This document shows, in pieces, positions 1 through 10,246 of a stretch of 64,000 nucleotides of DNA. The notes below the pieces were generated by a model. The model saw nothing but the letters and a program-made list of their open reading frames with translations, did not search any database and was not told the origin of the DNA. The first letter of the stretch is position 1. Every line of letters starts with the position of its first letter. The DNA comes from Zymoseptoria tritici IPO323 (Eukaryota > Ascomycota > Dothideomycetes > Mycosphaerellales > Mycosphaerellaceae), in contig NC_018210.1 of the NCBI RefSeq assembly GCF_000219625.1, forward strand, positions 248,001-312,000. The letters run 5' to 3'. Position numbers and translations under genes: made by a program.

Positions 1-910
1 GCCCGCAAACGAGAAGATCCTACAAGCCCGACAGCTACTAGTCGAAGCGGCGGGGGATCTAGGCAGGATGCTAGAAGAACAAACCCGGGTTCTCGACCTT
101 CTCGAAGTCTTTCGGCACTTTACCGAGCGTATAGACTTTAGGACAACGTCCTAAATCCTCGCAAAGTAAGTCTCGAACCTAGAAACGACAATAAAGAAAC
201 TAGTAGCACAGGCGAAGAAGCCTACTTTCGTAGACGTTATTAAGGGAGATAGCGGATCCGCTACCTCTACCTCTACCTCCTCGATAACAAAGACAATACA
301 ACAATAATAACAACAATAACAATAGTAGACGACCGTCTCCCGGAGGGCTAGCAAGCTAAAAGAACAAGCAGAACCGATGCCTCTTATCCTTGTACTAAAG
401 GATAAAGAGAAGGAACTCGACTAGATCGCAACCCGAGACAAAATTAACGACGCTCTTAAAGGCGAAGACTAAGAGCTAGCTGTCCTTGCGATAAAGAAAT
501 TAGTTCGGGGTAACATTGTCCTAAACTTTGTAATAGAGAAAGCCCGCTAACGAACGATCGATAGCCTTACTAAGGTTACCGATATCGTAGGCGAGGCATA
601 GGTAATAGAGGACTCTCTCTAGCACAAGGTCGTAGTCTACGGCGTCTCGACCGCGAACTTTAATACGCTAACGGGCCTACAGGACATTTAACGAGAAATT
701 AAGACCTTTAATAGAGGTCTTAAACTCGCAGGCACCCCGATTTAGCTAACAAACGAAGAGAGAAGAAGGACTCTTACTAGGGCGACAGTTCTAGTAGGTT
801 TTGCTACCGAGGAGGAGGCAAAAAGGGCTATTTAAAACCGTCTATACGTAGGCGCGGACAGCCTAAGAGTCGAGAAGGCGAAGGATCGTATACAACAGAA
901 AGGGAGGCCC
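1..910 (+). pseudogene. LINE ORF1 (gag-like) remnant
   Basis: Reading through stops gives a charged N-terminal segment followed by a stretch around 640-890 of the kind seen in Tad-type ORF1 (VYGVSTANFNTLTGLQDI, then LVGFATEEEAKRAI and LRVEKAKDRIQQ). In related elements this is followed by CCHC zinc knuckles. Here the frame passes within a few codons into the endonuclease region and I see no knuckles, so the 3' part of ORF1 appears deleted. Many in-frame TAG and TAA codons make it non-coding. Confidence 0.6.
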
Positions 911-935
911 CTAGAACGTTCTACATGTTAGAACA

Positions 936-1762
936 CTCTCTACGGATCTTCCATGTTAATCTTAACCGATCTATTAAGGCTATAGAGTCTACCTTAGACG
1001 TCGCGGTTAAGCAGAAAGCCGACCTTCTACTAGTCTAGGAACCGTAGACTATAGAAGACCCGATAACAGGCTATAAAGAGACAAGATCTATCGCACACCG
1101 GGATTATAACCAGCTATTCCTAACAACTACGGATTCGACGATCCGGCTAAGAACAATACTATATATTAGCACAAGACTTAACGTTAATATCTCTCCTATT
1201 TTATTAGACGACAGCGACATACTTTCCTTTGTTATTTTAGACAAGAAGGGCAACAAGATCCAGATAGTTAATCTCTATAACGAGAAGGACCTTCGGGATA
1301 CCGAGAACCCGCAAAACCGACGAATAACAGAGAGAAGCCTCTACTCTCTACGCAACACGTTCCTTCTAAACACTCTACTAGTAGGAGACTTTAACCTTAG
1401 ACACCCGTCCTAGGATCCGAGGGGAAAGGATACTACTAGTGCCCGCGAATTTATAGAGTAGATAGAAGACTAGGGCTTTACTCTATGTAATACGATAGGT
1501 GTCGGGACCTTCTATAGGCCGCACCTAAACGCAGAGTCGGTCCTAGACCTTACGTTTACAAGAGGATCCTTATCTACGAAAGAAATCGACTAGAGAACGA
1601 TTCCGACAGGCTTAGACTATAAGGCTATATCTATAGACCTTATTAGCGCGCAAAATCGAGCCTAACAGAAGAAAGTAGTACTAGATATAGCTTCCGCGGA
1701 TTAGGAACTGTTTACAGATCTCCTAATAAGCAAGGCGACGTCTATTAACTATACGAACTCCC
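936..1762 (+). pseudogene. LINE ORF2 part 1: APE-type endonuclease remnant
   Basis: In one frame, through stops, the APE landmarks can be read: LRIFHVNLNRS at the start (LRILQHNLNRS in intact relatives), KADLLLV-stop-EP, and VGDFNLRHPS-stop-DPRG at about 1381-1425, where the stop takes the place of Trp. This enzyme nicks target DNA for target-primed reverse transcription. The frame is interrupted at 1762 by the SINE-like insertion and resumes after 2597 with one target-duplication copy removed. It is non-functional because of multiple stops. Confidence 0.85.
1750..1762. repeat. 13-bp target-site duplication, left copy (SINE-like A)
   Basis: tatacgaactccc occurs here and again at 2585-2597, directly bracketing the inserted element. 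Removing the insertion and one copy joins the LINE ORF2 in frame. Confidence 0.95.
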
Positions 1763-2584
1763 AGACGGCCGAACAGACTGCACCTTTACGCGGTGGCCGT
1801 CGTAAGTACCTTCCTCGGAAGGGAAACCAAGACAGTCTGGAAGAAACCTCCTCGAAAACCTCTCGAAATCCGCCCGAAATCCTTCTCGAAATCCGCCTCG
1901 AAATACAAGCTATAGAACAACAGCACGATTCGAACGAATAGCTCTCTACGCTACGAACAAGAAGAAGAAGAAGAAGAAGAAGAAGAGGCAGTCTACTCTG
2001 TCCTATACGCGCACCTCCTCGAAATCCGAACCGAAATCGCACCTCGTACACTTTAAAGAGCTAGAACAGTCGGTGGAATCTACAACTCTGCGATCAACCT
2101 ACGTAGCTGTATGCGTTTGGAAGCGGCATGCAGTTCCACAAAGGCGTATTAAGGATAAGAGGGGGCAGCGAGTTGGACAGCTGCTTATGCTGCTTTAGCT
2201 GCTTTTGCAGTGCTTTTGTACGGCATTTTGCACTACTTTTGCACGGCATTTTGCACTGCTTTTGCACTACATTTCGAACTTGCAGCGTACGTACGAAGCG
2301 GAAGGATCCGCTAAAAATTCTACAAAAAGCTTGGCGCGAAAATTCTGTAGCCCCGGCTGCAGACAACGACACTCGTTTGATTTCCTTTGTCTTGCGCTGT
2401 TTTAAAGTCCTTCGGCAGATCCTACTTGCAGGTCCTACCTTAGGCACGGGGTTTCCCCTAAGGTTAAAGAATACCGAAAGAATTTGATTGTAAATAGATC
2501 TACTGCCTTGCTTATAAGGCCGTCCTACATAGTCGTGGACTCCTAAAGGACGTAAATGGAACAAACAAACAAACAAACAAACAA
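1763..2584 (+). mobile_element. SINE-like non-autonomous element, copy A
   Basis: A 0.82-kb insertion inside the LINE, flanked by a perfect 13-bp direct repeat (tatacgaactccc at 1750-1762 and 2585-2597). It ends in (AAAC)n. Its last ~190 bp match the LINE 3' end (the shared strings include gtcctacatagt and ggacgtaaatggaac), so LINE machinery probably mobilised it. From about 1895 on it matches copy B at 34970-35778. The first 75 nt can fold as an HDV-like ribozyme. It holds an internal array rich in GCATTTTGCAC-type units at about 2205-2275. I see no meaningful ORF. It keeps many TG and CA dinucleotides, so it is less RIP-damaged than its host LINE. Confidence 0.92.
1764..1839 (+). ncRNA. Candidate HDV-like self-cleaving ribozyme, copy A
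   Basis: Hand folding gives P1 gacggcc (1764-1770) with ggccgtc (1795-1801), 7 bp. P2 is cagactg (1774-1780) with cagtctg (1833-1839), 7 bp. P3 is acc (1782-1784) with ggt (1792-1794), closing loop L3 tttacgc (1785-1791). P4 is ccttc/gaagg at 1809-1822. J4/2 contains ccaa (1827-1830), which fits the CNRA active-site pattern of this class. Strand order and spacing are those of the HDV double pseudoknot. The predicted cleavage point lies within one base of the element's 5' end. Cleavage is untested. Confidence 0.72.
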
Positions 2585-2597
2585 TATACGAACTCCC
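2585..2597. repeat. 13-bp target-site duplication, right copy (SINE-like A)
   Basis: A perfect match to 1750-1762, immediately after the (AAAC)n tail. Confidence 0.95.
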
Positions 2598-4990
2598 TCG
2601 ACGACATTACAGACTCCTTTACCTCGTGTATTACCGAATCGATGCGGGGAGCAATCCTAGAGAAAGTAGTACACGCCTGCGCAAAACCTTGGTAGAATAG
2701 AGAGCTACGCACGCTACGCCGTACAATGTCTAGAACATATAGACAGACCTTTACCTACAGACGTACGCCGACGCTAGACGAGAAAGAGGCGTATACGAAA
2801 GCGAGAAACGAGTACTTCTAAGCTATTAAAACAGCTAAGAAGAACTACTAGAACGCTTTCCTCGAAAAAGAAGACTCGAAATCTATCTTTAAAGCTATGT
2901 CCTATACTAGGAATAGCAGCCGAAGACAGATACCTACGATAAACAACGAAGATTCTTTCGAGGGGAAATATAAGGCCTTCTCCGAAGCCTTATTTCCGCG
3001 CCCTCCTGCCGAGGAACCTCTACCTAGCCGTTAGGAAGCGTATACAGCCGGGGATTAGGGCTGGACTACGCTAACCGAAGAGGAACTCGCTGCCGCCTAT
3101 AGTACGAAGATAGTAAAAGGAAAAACGCCGGGCCTAGACGATATTACGCAAGCTATTATTAGTAAAGCGTACGGCGCTATTCCTATTACCTTTCTACATA
3201 TATACAGTAGGCTACTCGACGAAGGACACTACCCCTAATGCTAGAAAGTTGCGATAGGCGCAGTTCTAGCAAAGCCGGGAAAACTAGACTATTCGGTCCC
3301 TAAGGCCTACCGAGTTATCTCTTTCCTAAACTGCCTCGGTAAGATTAGCGAGAGAATACTCGCAAAACGCCTAGGGATTATCGCAAAGACGAAGCCCCTT
3401 CTACACGACTCGTAGTTAGGAGGGCGAAAGAAGAAATCGGCTATCGATACGGTGCTTCTCTTAACGAACGAAATCGAGGAGAATTAAAGAAAGAAAAAGA
3501 AGACTTCAGTTATCTTCCTCGACGTAAGAGGAGCATACGACTACATTACAAAGAACCGACTATTAAGAATAATAATCTAGTTAAGGCTTCCGCATAGCCT
3601 TATACATTAGGTTTAGTTGTTTATAAGTAATAGACGCCTACGAATAGCATTCGACGGACAGATATAGGAATTCCAGGACGTAGAGATCGGCGTTCCGCAA
3701 GGTAGCCCGATATCTCCTATCCTCTTTCTTATCTATACGCGCGACATATTCTTCTCGCTACAAGGAGTTACTCCTAGTTCCTACGTTAACGACATTAGAC
3801 TATCTACCTCGTCTACGTCCCTTAAGAAGAACTCTAAGGTACTAGAACGTAAGGCAAGAAGGCTAATAGACCTAGGAAAGAAGAACTCGATTGCTTTCGA
3901 CCTAGCAAAGATAGACCTAGTACACTTCTTAAAAGGGAAAGGGTCCGATTGCCCGGTAATTCTTCTAAACAGCGATATTGTTCGCCTAGCAAAGAAAGCA
4001 ATAAGGTAGCTTAGGATTTAGCTAGACGCCGGTCTTACCTTTAAGGAGCATATTATAATAAGATCGGCATAAGCATAAGCGGCATTCTATTAATTAGAAA
4101 GACTAGCAAATACCGAACGCGGTCTATCTTCTATATCGTTAAGAAAGATCTACCTAGCCTGCGTTACTATAATAGCAGACTATAGGGCCCCGGTTTGGTA
4201 GCGGTCGAAAAAGAGTATAAAACCTCTAGTATCTCTATAAAGTAAAGCTTATAGAAAGATCCTAGGCGTTTTCCGTACTGCCCTAAACGTCCCGTCCGAA
4301 GTAGAGTCAAATCTCTTCCCCCCGGATCTACGCTTAGAGAGACAGTTAATTTTATACTCTCTACGCGTAGCAAAGCTACCCGAAAACTACCCTGTAAGAC
4401 TCGTTATCTAAAGCGCGCCTTCGGATACGCGAGAAGTCCGACACGAGGACTCGAGAGAGACACTTCCGCAAAAACGACAGAGAACATAGATATAACTACT
4501 CTATTATCGACTCCGACAATATAAGCATTTCGTAGAACACGAGAGGGCTAACTACGCAAAAGACGATCTCTTTAGCGTCTAGAAAACCCGATACGAAATA
4601 GTAAGACAACAGGAGATTAATAAGGTACCTAGGAATACAAATAGCTACCTTAGTCGATTTCTATAGAGCTCGCTAGGAAAACATAGAATAGGAGGAAGAC
4701 GCGCTTTAACTAGTACCTTCTATACTATCCTATTAGGACACGGATACCTAAAGTCCTATCTCTATCGCTTTAGATACGCAACGACGCTAGACTGCCCTTG
4801 CGGACGACGAGAAACAGCAGAACACCTCATATATAGCTGCCCTATCTACAATGTATTTAGGCTACTACCGCTACGATAAGCACAATCTCTACTAGAAATA
4901 GTAGAAGATAAAGAACTCCGGAAACACCTTACTACCTTTCTCTCGGATATAAAGATTGCTTCTAGGTCCTGGCACCTAGCAAGAGGCGAA
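2598..4990 (+). pseudogene. LINE ORF2 part 2: reverse transcriptase and CCHC knuckle remnant
   Basis: This continues ORF2 after the nested insertion. It begins with the pre-RT motif AKPW-stop-NREL at about 2680-2710. RT block GVPQGSPISPILFLIYTRDI lies at about 3689-3750, followed by the catalytic box, which reads YVND at 3782 instead of YADD, so two of four residues are changed by transitions. KAYRKILGVFRT follows near 4245. A knuckle of the form CPCGRRETAEHLIYSCP lies at about 4793-4845. The stops are mainly TAG in Trp positions. The enzyme is dead, but the copy is complete at its 3' end. Confidence 0.9.
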
Positions 4991-5215
4991 GACGAGACCG
5001 TCTAGCCTACACTCCTTTTACTTTTCCTTATTTGTCTTTCTTTAAAGTCCTTCGATACTAGCTTGCTACTATCCTAGGCACGGGTCTTTCCCTAAGGTCA
5101 AGAGATACGAGAGAACAACGATTGTACATAGATAGACTGCTATCGCGAGACAGCCGTCCTACATAGTTATAGACTCCTATAGGACGTAAATGGAACAAAC
5201 AAACAAACAAACAAC

Positions 5216-5715
5216 AAATACTACTATTATTACGATACTTCGATACTCTACGATAATAGTATTAGGTAGCGGAACGTCCTATAGGGATCGATATATTAGT
5301 TAACGCTAGAATAAATACGTTTTCGAATATATTCGCGAATACGTTCGGAAACGTATTATATAACATATTAGGCTACCTTCTCGTCTAGTAGGGTAATCGT
5401 ATAAGTAGCCTCGAAAAGATCGTCCTCGTTATAGAGCCCGTCGGTATACAAAGCCTTAAGTAAATCTATAATAAAGAAAGGTATAATTTTACGTAATATT
5501 TTATAAAACAGCGTCGCGATACTACGTATAAAGATTTTTCACTAATGCTAAGCCTACCCCTTACTTCCTCGGCCGACCCTAAACGCGAAAATGTCGGAAT
5601 TTAACTAGTCGGCTTGGCATGTGCGACTGGTCGGCCGGGCTGTAGACACGTTCTTTCCGACTGTACTCCCCCGAGACATTTGGGCCTGGTCTGAACTTAG
5701 CGTCTTTGAACAACA
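5216..5715. other. Degenerate AT-rich repeat relic, then promoter region
   Basis: 5216-5540 is TA-rich with many in-frame stops and no Trp codons, like the RIP-damaged elements. It is probably the repeat into which the LINE inserted; its family is not recognisable. Ordinary-composition DNA resumes at about 5545 and leads to the gene starting at 5716. Confidence 0.5.
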
Positions 5716-7161
5716 ATGACGATGGCCAATCTTTCATCAAGCACGCGTGTGCTTTTGTTCACTGGCCGGCGGCGCTTTGCACGATGCGCCGATTCAAGCC
5801 TTCGTTTCCCAGTCCAAGGATCGCTTTCCGCACAACGACGAAGGAATTCCACTGGAAACGATGGATTCAATGCGCCCAAAGGCTTCAAGCCGCGCACTGC
5901 GACATCTACCGAGCCCACAGCCTCCACTGCAAGCCGGTTATTCCGCTCCGAAGCATCGCGCAAAGGCCTGGACTCGAAACCTGATGAGCCAGCACCGAAA
6001 GGCCGGCCCTCTATCGATACCTGCGGGCAGTATTTCAACAGCGAAGAGTATTATCGCTACTACCTCCGCCCTTCCAAGCCATACCATGGATTCGAGGCGC
6101 CCGGACATTGGCTGACCAAGATCGATGTCAACACCATCCGAGAGGAACTGCCGGTCGCATTGCAAGAGCGACCGCTTGACTTCTTCTCAAGCCCTTCCCG
6201 GGATATGACCATGGCGAGAAGATGTCTCGAAGTTTGGTCCACGAATGTCGAGTGCTCTAGACAAGGGATACGCGAGAAGATTTCAAGTGCTCGTGCTGGG
6301 TCTGCCGCTGAGGCGTGGCTAATGGAAGACTTTGACTCTGCTGATCTCAGCGCAGACCTTGGAGTTGGCTTTCTGAGACCGCTGGTTCACTGTCTGGTCG
6401 CAGAAGAGAAGCAGTGCAATATATGGGCATGGCTGAGGAGTCCACGCAGCCCTCGAGTGCTTTCGTCGCAGTCTGCATATGAACGTGCCGTGTGGCGTAC
6501 GGCAGTACTCCGTTTTCTCGTGGAGTCAGAAGCCTATTGGGATCCGGGAGGCATCAACCAATCTCTTCGAGCATTCGACAAAGTGTGGAGTCTCGAGACG
6601 ACCTCTGGACCTTCCCTTGTACGCGGCGATATGACTTTTGGAAAATCAATGGCTGGGCTCTGGATATTCAAACAGCTACTGTTTAACGGCGCGAACCGTG
6701 CTACTGACGTTGAACTTTATGACAACTTCGTGTCAACAATGCCACGTTGGAATAAGCTCCATTTCGGCTACGAGTTTAATCGTGTGAGATTGCTGCAAGT
6801 ACATCCTTCCAAGCCGGATATATTGCTATCGCTGGACTTCTTGCGACAATGCCTTGATGCAATTCCTCGACCAGATCACGTGCGGGAGTTTTTCAAGAAG
6901 TGGGTTGCATATGGATTTCTGTGCGATACAGCGAGAGCTCTTGAGCGTGCAGGTCTCAAAGCCGAAGCACGATGGGTGCTTGATATCGGTCGTGCAGAAA
7001 TGCCAAAACATTTCACACACAGTCCTCGCCTGAATGCCCACACGGACCGAACGCCTATGGTTCGTATTCATGAGGGGCTGACAAGTCAGCGACGACAGGT
7101 GGTCGACTCCGAGCGCGGGAAGAGAAGACAGGAGTACTTCGATTATAGGGCTCAACAATAG
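5716..7161 (+). CDS. Hypothetical protein, probably mitochondrial (481 aa)
   Basis: A single open exon from ATG 5716; a second ATG two codons later (5722) is equally plausible. The first ~60 residues are rich in Arg, Ser and Thr and nearly free of acidic residues, as in a mitochondrial presequence. The rest is alpha-helical in style, with paired helices from about residue 150 to 450 (for example FLRQCLDAIPRPDHVREFFKKW, then ARALERAGLKAEARWVLDIG). That recalls helical-repeat (TPR/PPR-like) organellar factors, but I cannot identify a family. Codon use is ordinary, with no sign of damage although it lies 170 bp from a repeat relic. The coding call is good; the function is unknown. Confidence 0.8.
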   Translation: MTMANLSSSTRVLLFTGRRRFARCADSSLRFPVQGSLSAQRRRNSTGNDGFNAPKGFKPRTATSTEPTASTASRLFRSEASRKGLDSKPDEPAPKGRPSIDTCGQYFNSEEYYRYYLRPSKPYHGFEAPGHWLTKIDVNTIREELPVALQERPLDFFSSPSRDMTMARRCLEVWSTNVECSRQGIREKISSARAGSAAEAWLMEDFDSADLSADLGVGFLRPLVHCLVAEEKQCNIWAWLRSPRSPRVLSSQSAYERAVWRTAVLRFLVESEAYWDPGGINQSLRAFDKVWSLETTSGPSLVRGDMTFGKSMAGLWIFKQLLFNGANRATDVELYDNFVSTMPRWNKLHFGYEFNRVRLLQVHPSKPDILLSLDFLRQCLDAIPRPDHVREFFKKWVAYGFLCDTARALERAGLKAEARWVLDIGRAEMPKHFTHSPRLNAHTDRTPMVRIHEGLTSQRRQVVDSERGKRRQEYFDYRAQQ

Positions 7162-7793
7162 ATTGCCTAGCTTCCGTCCACGATCACTACGAATTCTTGA
7201 CTGGGCTTCGATAAATCTTTCTGCGGATGCCACTCGGCCTGCTGGAATGCTCTGTCGAAGCAGTCCTGCTACCCTCCAACTCAAACGATAAGCAGAGAAG
7301 GACTTCTCAAACACCCGATGCTCTTGACCAGCAGAGCGCTCACACCACGGGTCATGTCGACATGCTTATCTGACCATATCGAGTACCACTCATGCCGAAC
7401 AACATCTAGAACTGGACATCTCATCAGGCCAACCGAAGGACAACAGTAGGACCACGCAGCCGAGCCGCCACAATCTTGCTACATCCCTGGAGCCGTCGCA
7501 GCCTCATGTGGATCCCTTGCCGCAGACTCTCACAACATCTCTGCGCGCGAAACGGACCACCTGCGATCACTACAGTACCAGCCTCCGATCTCACACGGAC
7601 AGAGACGCTCGTGGAAAGTTGGCCAGCCACTGAATGATGTGAAAGACAACTGAACTGCCCAGGATCTTTCGAGCGGTACACTCCAACGCCCGATATTGAG
7701 TCGCAGCTTCGTCGTCCGATCAGGTCGAGATCAAGTCCAGCTCGGAGCAGTGGCACAGGCAGAGAACAAGAGGTGGATACTCCGGACACCTCG
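7162..7793. other. Intergenic, nothing recognised
   Basis: About 630 bp of mixed composition. Short ORFs on both strands lack coding character. Confidence 0.5.
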
Positions 7794-10122
7794 ATGGTAT
7801 CTCACACACCGTCGATGCATGGGGACCCAACTTCCTCCGGTCAAGAGCTCACTCCCGCTGCTTCTACTGTCGATCAAGTGTATGAAGCACTGGCGCCCGC
7901 ACAACTTGAAGCCATCCCCACTTCACTCAGCAGCGCCAAGCTTGGCACTATCAACGTGCCTTCGACATATATCCCACCTCATCGGCGTGAGCGTGTTCCA
8001 AGACCCGTTGTCTCAGATGTTACCAAAGCTCTCGAAGTCCTCACACCACCTCCACGCGAGCAAAATCCTTCCGCCAGTCACGATCAACGCTTCGAAAGAG
8101 CCGACTTCGCCGTCCCATATGTTTCCGCCAAAGTCGTCCCACCTCATCTCCGCACCATATCCAACCTCCCGTGGTGGCCGCAGAAGCAGCAATCGAGCTT
8201 GGGCTCGCAAAACTTGGCGCACCTCTCGCCCCGATGCCAGGCATCTGGGACGCCACAAACACTGCAGTCAACCCACCAACGAGGTCTGCTGAATACCACC
8301 AGAACATCGTTATCCTGTCAAATGGTGGCCTTCTTACCCTGTTGGCGTCCACGCGACCGGAAATATTCGGTAGGAGTGTTGCGCTGCTGCCAAAGGTGGA
8401 TCGTCAAGCTGCACAACACGCCGACGTGACAGTGATGGAGGCAATTTCAGAGGCGGCGGGTGATGTACTGCCGGGCAAGAGGAGTGGCCGTCCTGCCATC
8501 ACTCGCAAGCTCGCGTCGTACGGCAAAGATCTGAGCGAGCGTCTGGTCAAGTCATATAACCACGCCTTCGACAGTCCTCACCGGGCTGGCGTCACGGTCA
8601 ACGGCTTCTCATACATGAGCACAGAAGAACTCGCACTGGCACTATACGTGGGCTCACATGCCTCATCCGAAAACACCAAGCGCGCTCACGTCTACCGCCT
8701 GGAGGTCACCAACGGCTCTGGTTTTGATCTCCGGGCCGTGCGGCAATTGAAAGAGCGGCAATTTCCCCACCTGCGAGCAGTCGAGATCTGCCAATGTCCA
8801 GAGTTCTCAGTCCACACCATCTTGACCGATGACTTTGACTCAAGTGACGACGACTCGAACAACGGATCAGAAGATGAGTGCACTGACGAAGCCGATGCGC
8901 CAATTATTTGGAAGAAGCTCGACGCGCTTCAACATTCTGTCGATTTCGATCTCTGCGAGCCACAGCCGAAGCGTGCTGCCCATATGGGCGTCGATTCTCA
9001 TGCTTACATCTTGTGGCATGAGGCCACTCCATACAGCATTGCAGCGGCCATCATCTGGTACAAGCCAGATCGGGTTCTCGAGTCGCCTAAATTGCTCCGA
9101 CAGCTGTTCTCCTTCTTGAACAAACGAGACCGCGCGTACCGCACTGACTCCATGGACCCAGAAACGCTCCGAAATCGGAAACCTCGACCGCATTTGGAAC
9201 GCCTTTCATTTGAGGACTTCTCCTCCTCGCCGATCTCATCAAAGGCGATACTACAGGCGACCGGGCAATGAACTTTCGCCGCCTCATCGCCATTTGCATG
9301 CACCACGGCGGCGACGACACCAAGCTACCCCGCCATGGCGCAAAACTTGTCAAGGAACAGCTGATGGAAGACGTGCGTTGTCCCGGCTGTGGCAAGTGGG
9401 CTCCCTCGGGATGCTACACACCACCTGCATTGCGAGATGCCCGACGACACGAGGGCCTCGGCTGTGTTGGATGCCGCGGAAAGAAGGCGACCGAGGAGTA
9501 TGCCGATACGGTGCGAGTCCACCTCAACGAGGCCGACGAAGCCGGCAAGCCAGAGATTCATGAATGGCAGGAGTGGAATGAAGACTACACTGCGCCGTTG
9601 CATGAGCGCGTGGTCGAGCGCGATGCTGACCTGAATCCGGTACACCACAACGAGGAGCTCATGGAGGCTCGCCCGAGTCCGCTGCTTTGCCAGCCACACC
9701 ACAATCATTCCCTCGTTCCTCCGACGATGCCGGCTGGTAGCCGCGACCAGATTATCACCACTCTGCAGCGATCGGCCCTTTAGGCTGCCGAGGAGCTGGA
9801 GACGAATCGGCGCTGGTACGGCAAGCTTCTGCGTGGTGAGACTTCGAGTAATCACGCATGGTTCGGTCTTCTGTCCAATGCCGATTACGATGTCGACGGT
9901 GATGGTCAGAAGATCACCAAGTACAAGTCTACATTCTCCGCTATCTACGAGAACTTTGAAGAGGTCAGCGACGAGGAGCAGTACTTGTTCAAGCTCGCAT
10001 GTCAAATGCCGGATTTCGCCCATGACTGGCGCGATCATCCGCTGGCATTTGCACCTCCAATCGGCAATCACGAAAGGAGAAGGAAGCGAAGGCTACTGCC
10101 GGCTCTTCTGGTACTGGATTAA
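7794..10122 (+). pseudogene. Decayed hypothetical gene with two frameshifts and one nonsense codon
   Basis: Protein-like sequence continues across three frames. Frame a (ATG 7794 to about 8165) is Pro-rich with two PPHxR motifs. Frame b (about 8168-9215) is the longest part, with LEVTNGSGFDLRAVRQLKER and an acidic stretch DDFDSSDDDSNNGSEDE. Frame c (about 9226-10122) starts LADLIKGDTTGDRAMNFRRL and has a probable zinc site (CPGCGKW ... CVGC). A TAG at 9781-9783 interrupts frame c, after which AAEELETNRRWYGKLLRGE continues in frame. No intron of plausible length repairs the shifts. The second shift falls in a ctcctcctc run near 9220. No family recognised. Assembly error is an alternative, but three lesions favour decay. 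Confidence 0.55.
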
Positions 10123-10246
10123 CTTCGTCGTCCTTTGGACAAGAAGGACAAGGAGGACGAACTACCTTATTCGTACACTACACACTCGTAGACCTAGCCT
10201 CGTCACCAGTCCATCTCGACTTTCTTTCCTGGCTGCATCGTCGATG

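Larger units (their letters stand above)
1..5215 (+). mobile_element. Tad1-like non-LTR retrotransposon (LINE), RIP-damaged, 5' end outside window
   Basis: A LINE copy that runs from the window start to an (AAAC)n tail at about 5191-5215. Reading through stops gives a gag-like ORF1, an APE-type endonuclease, a reverse transcriptase and a C-terminal CCHC knuckle, the order known for Tad1/I-type elements. Nearly every expected Trp codon is TAG, and the catalytic YADD reads YVND, which fits G-to-A and C-to-T changes of the RIP type. A younger 0.8-kb element is inserted at 1763-2584. The original 5' end and the target duplication of the LINE itself cannot be seen. The clade assignment is inference; the LINE identity is firm. 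Confidence 0.93.

Noticed and set aside
1749..2576. Short ORFs in SINE-like copy A, one with an Arg/Leu-rich repeat
   Set aside because: They reflect the (AAG)n-type run and tandem units of a non-coding element and are not shared as ORFs by copy B.
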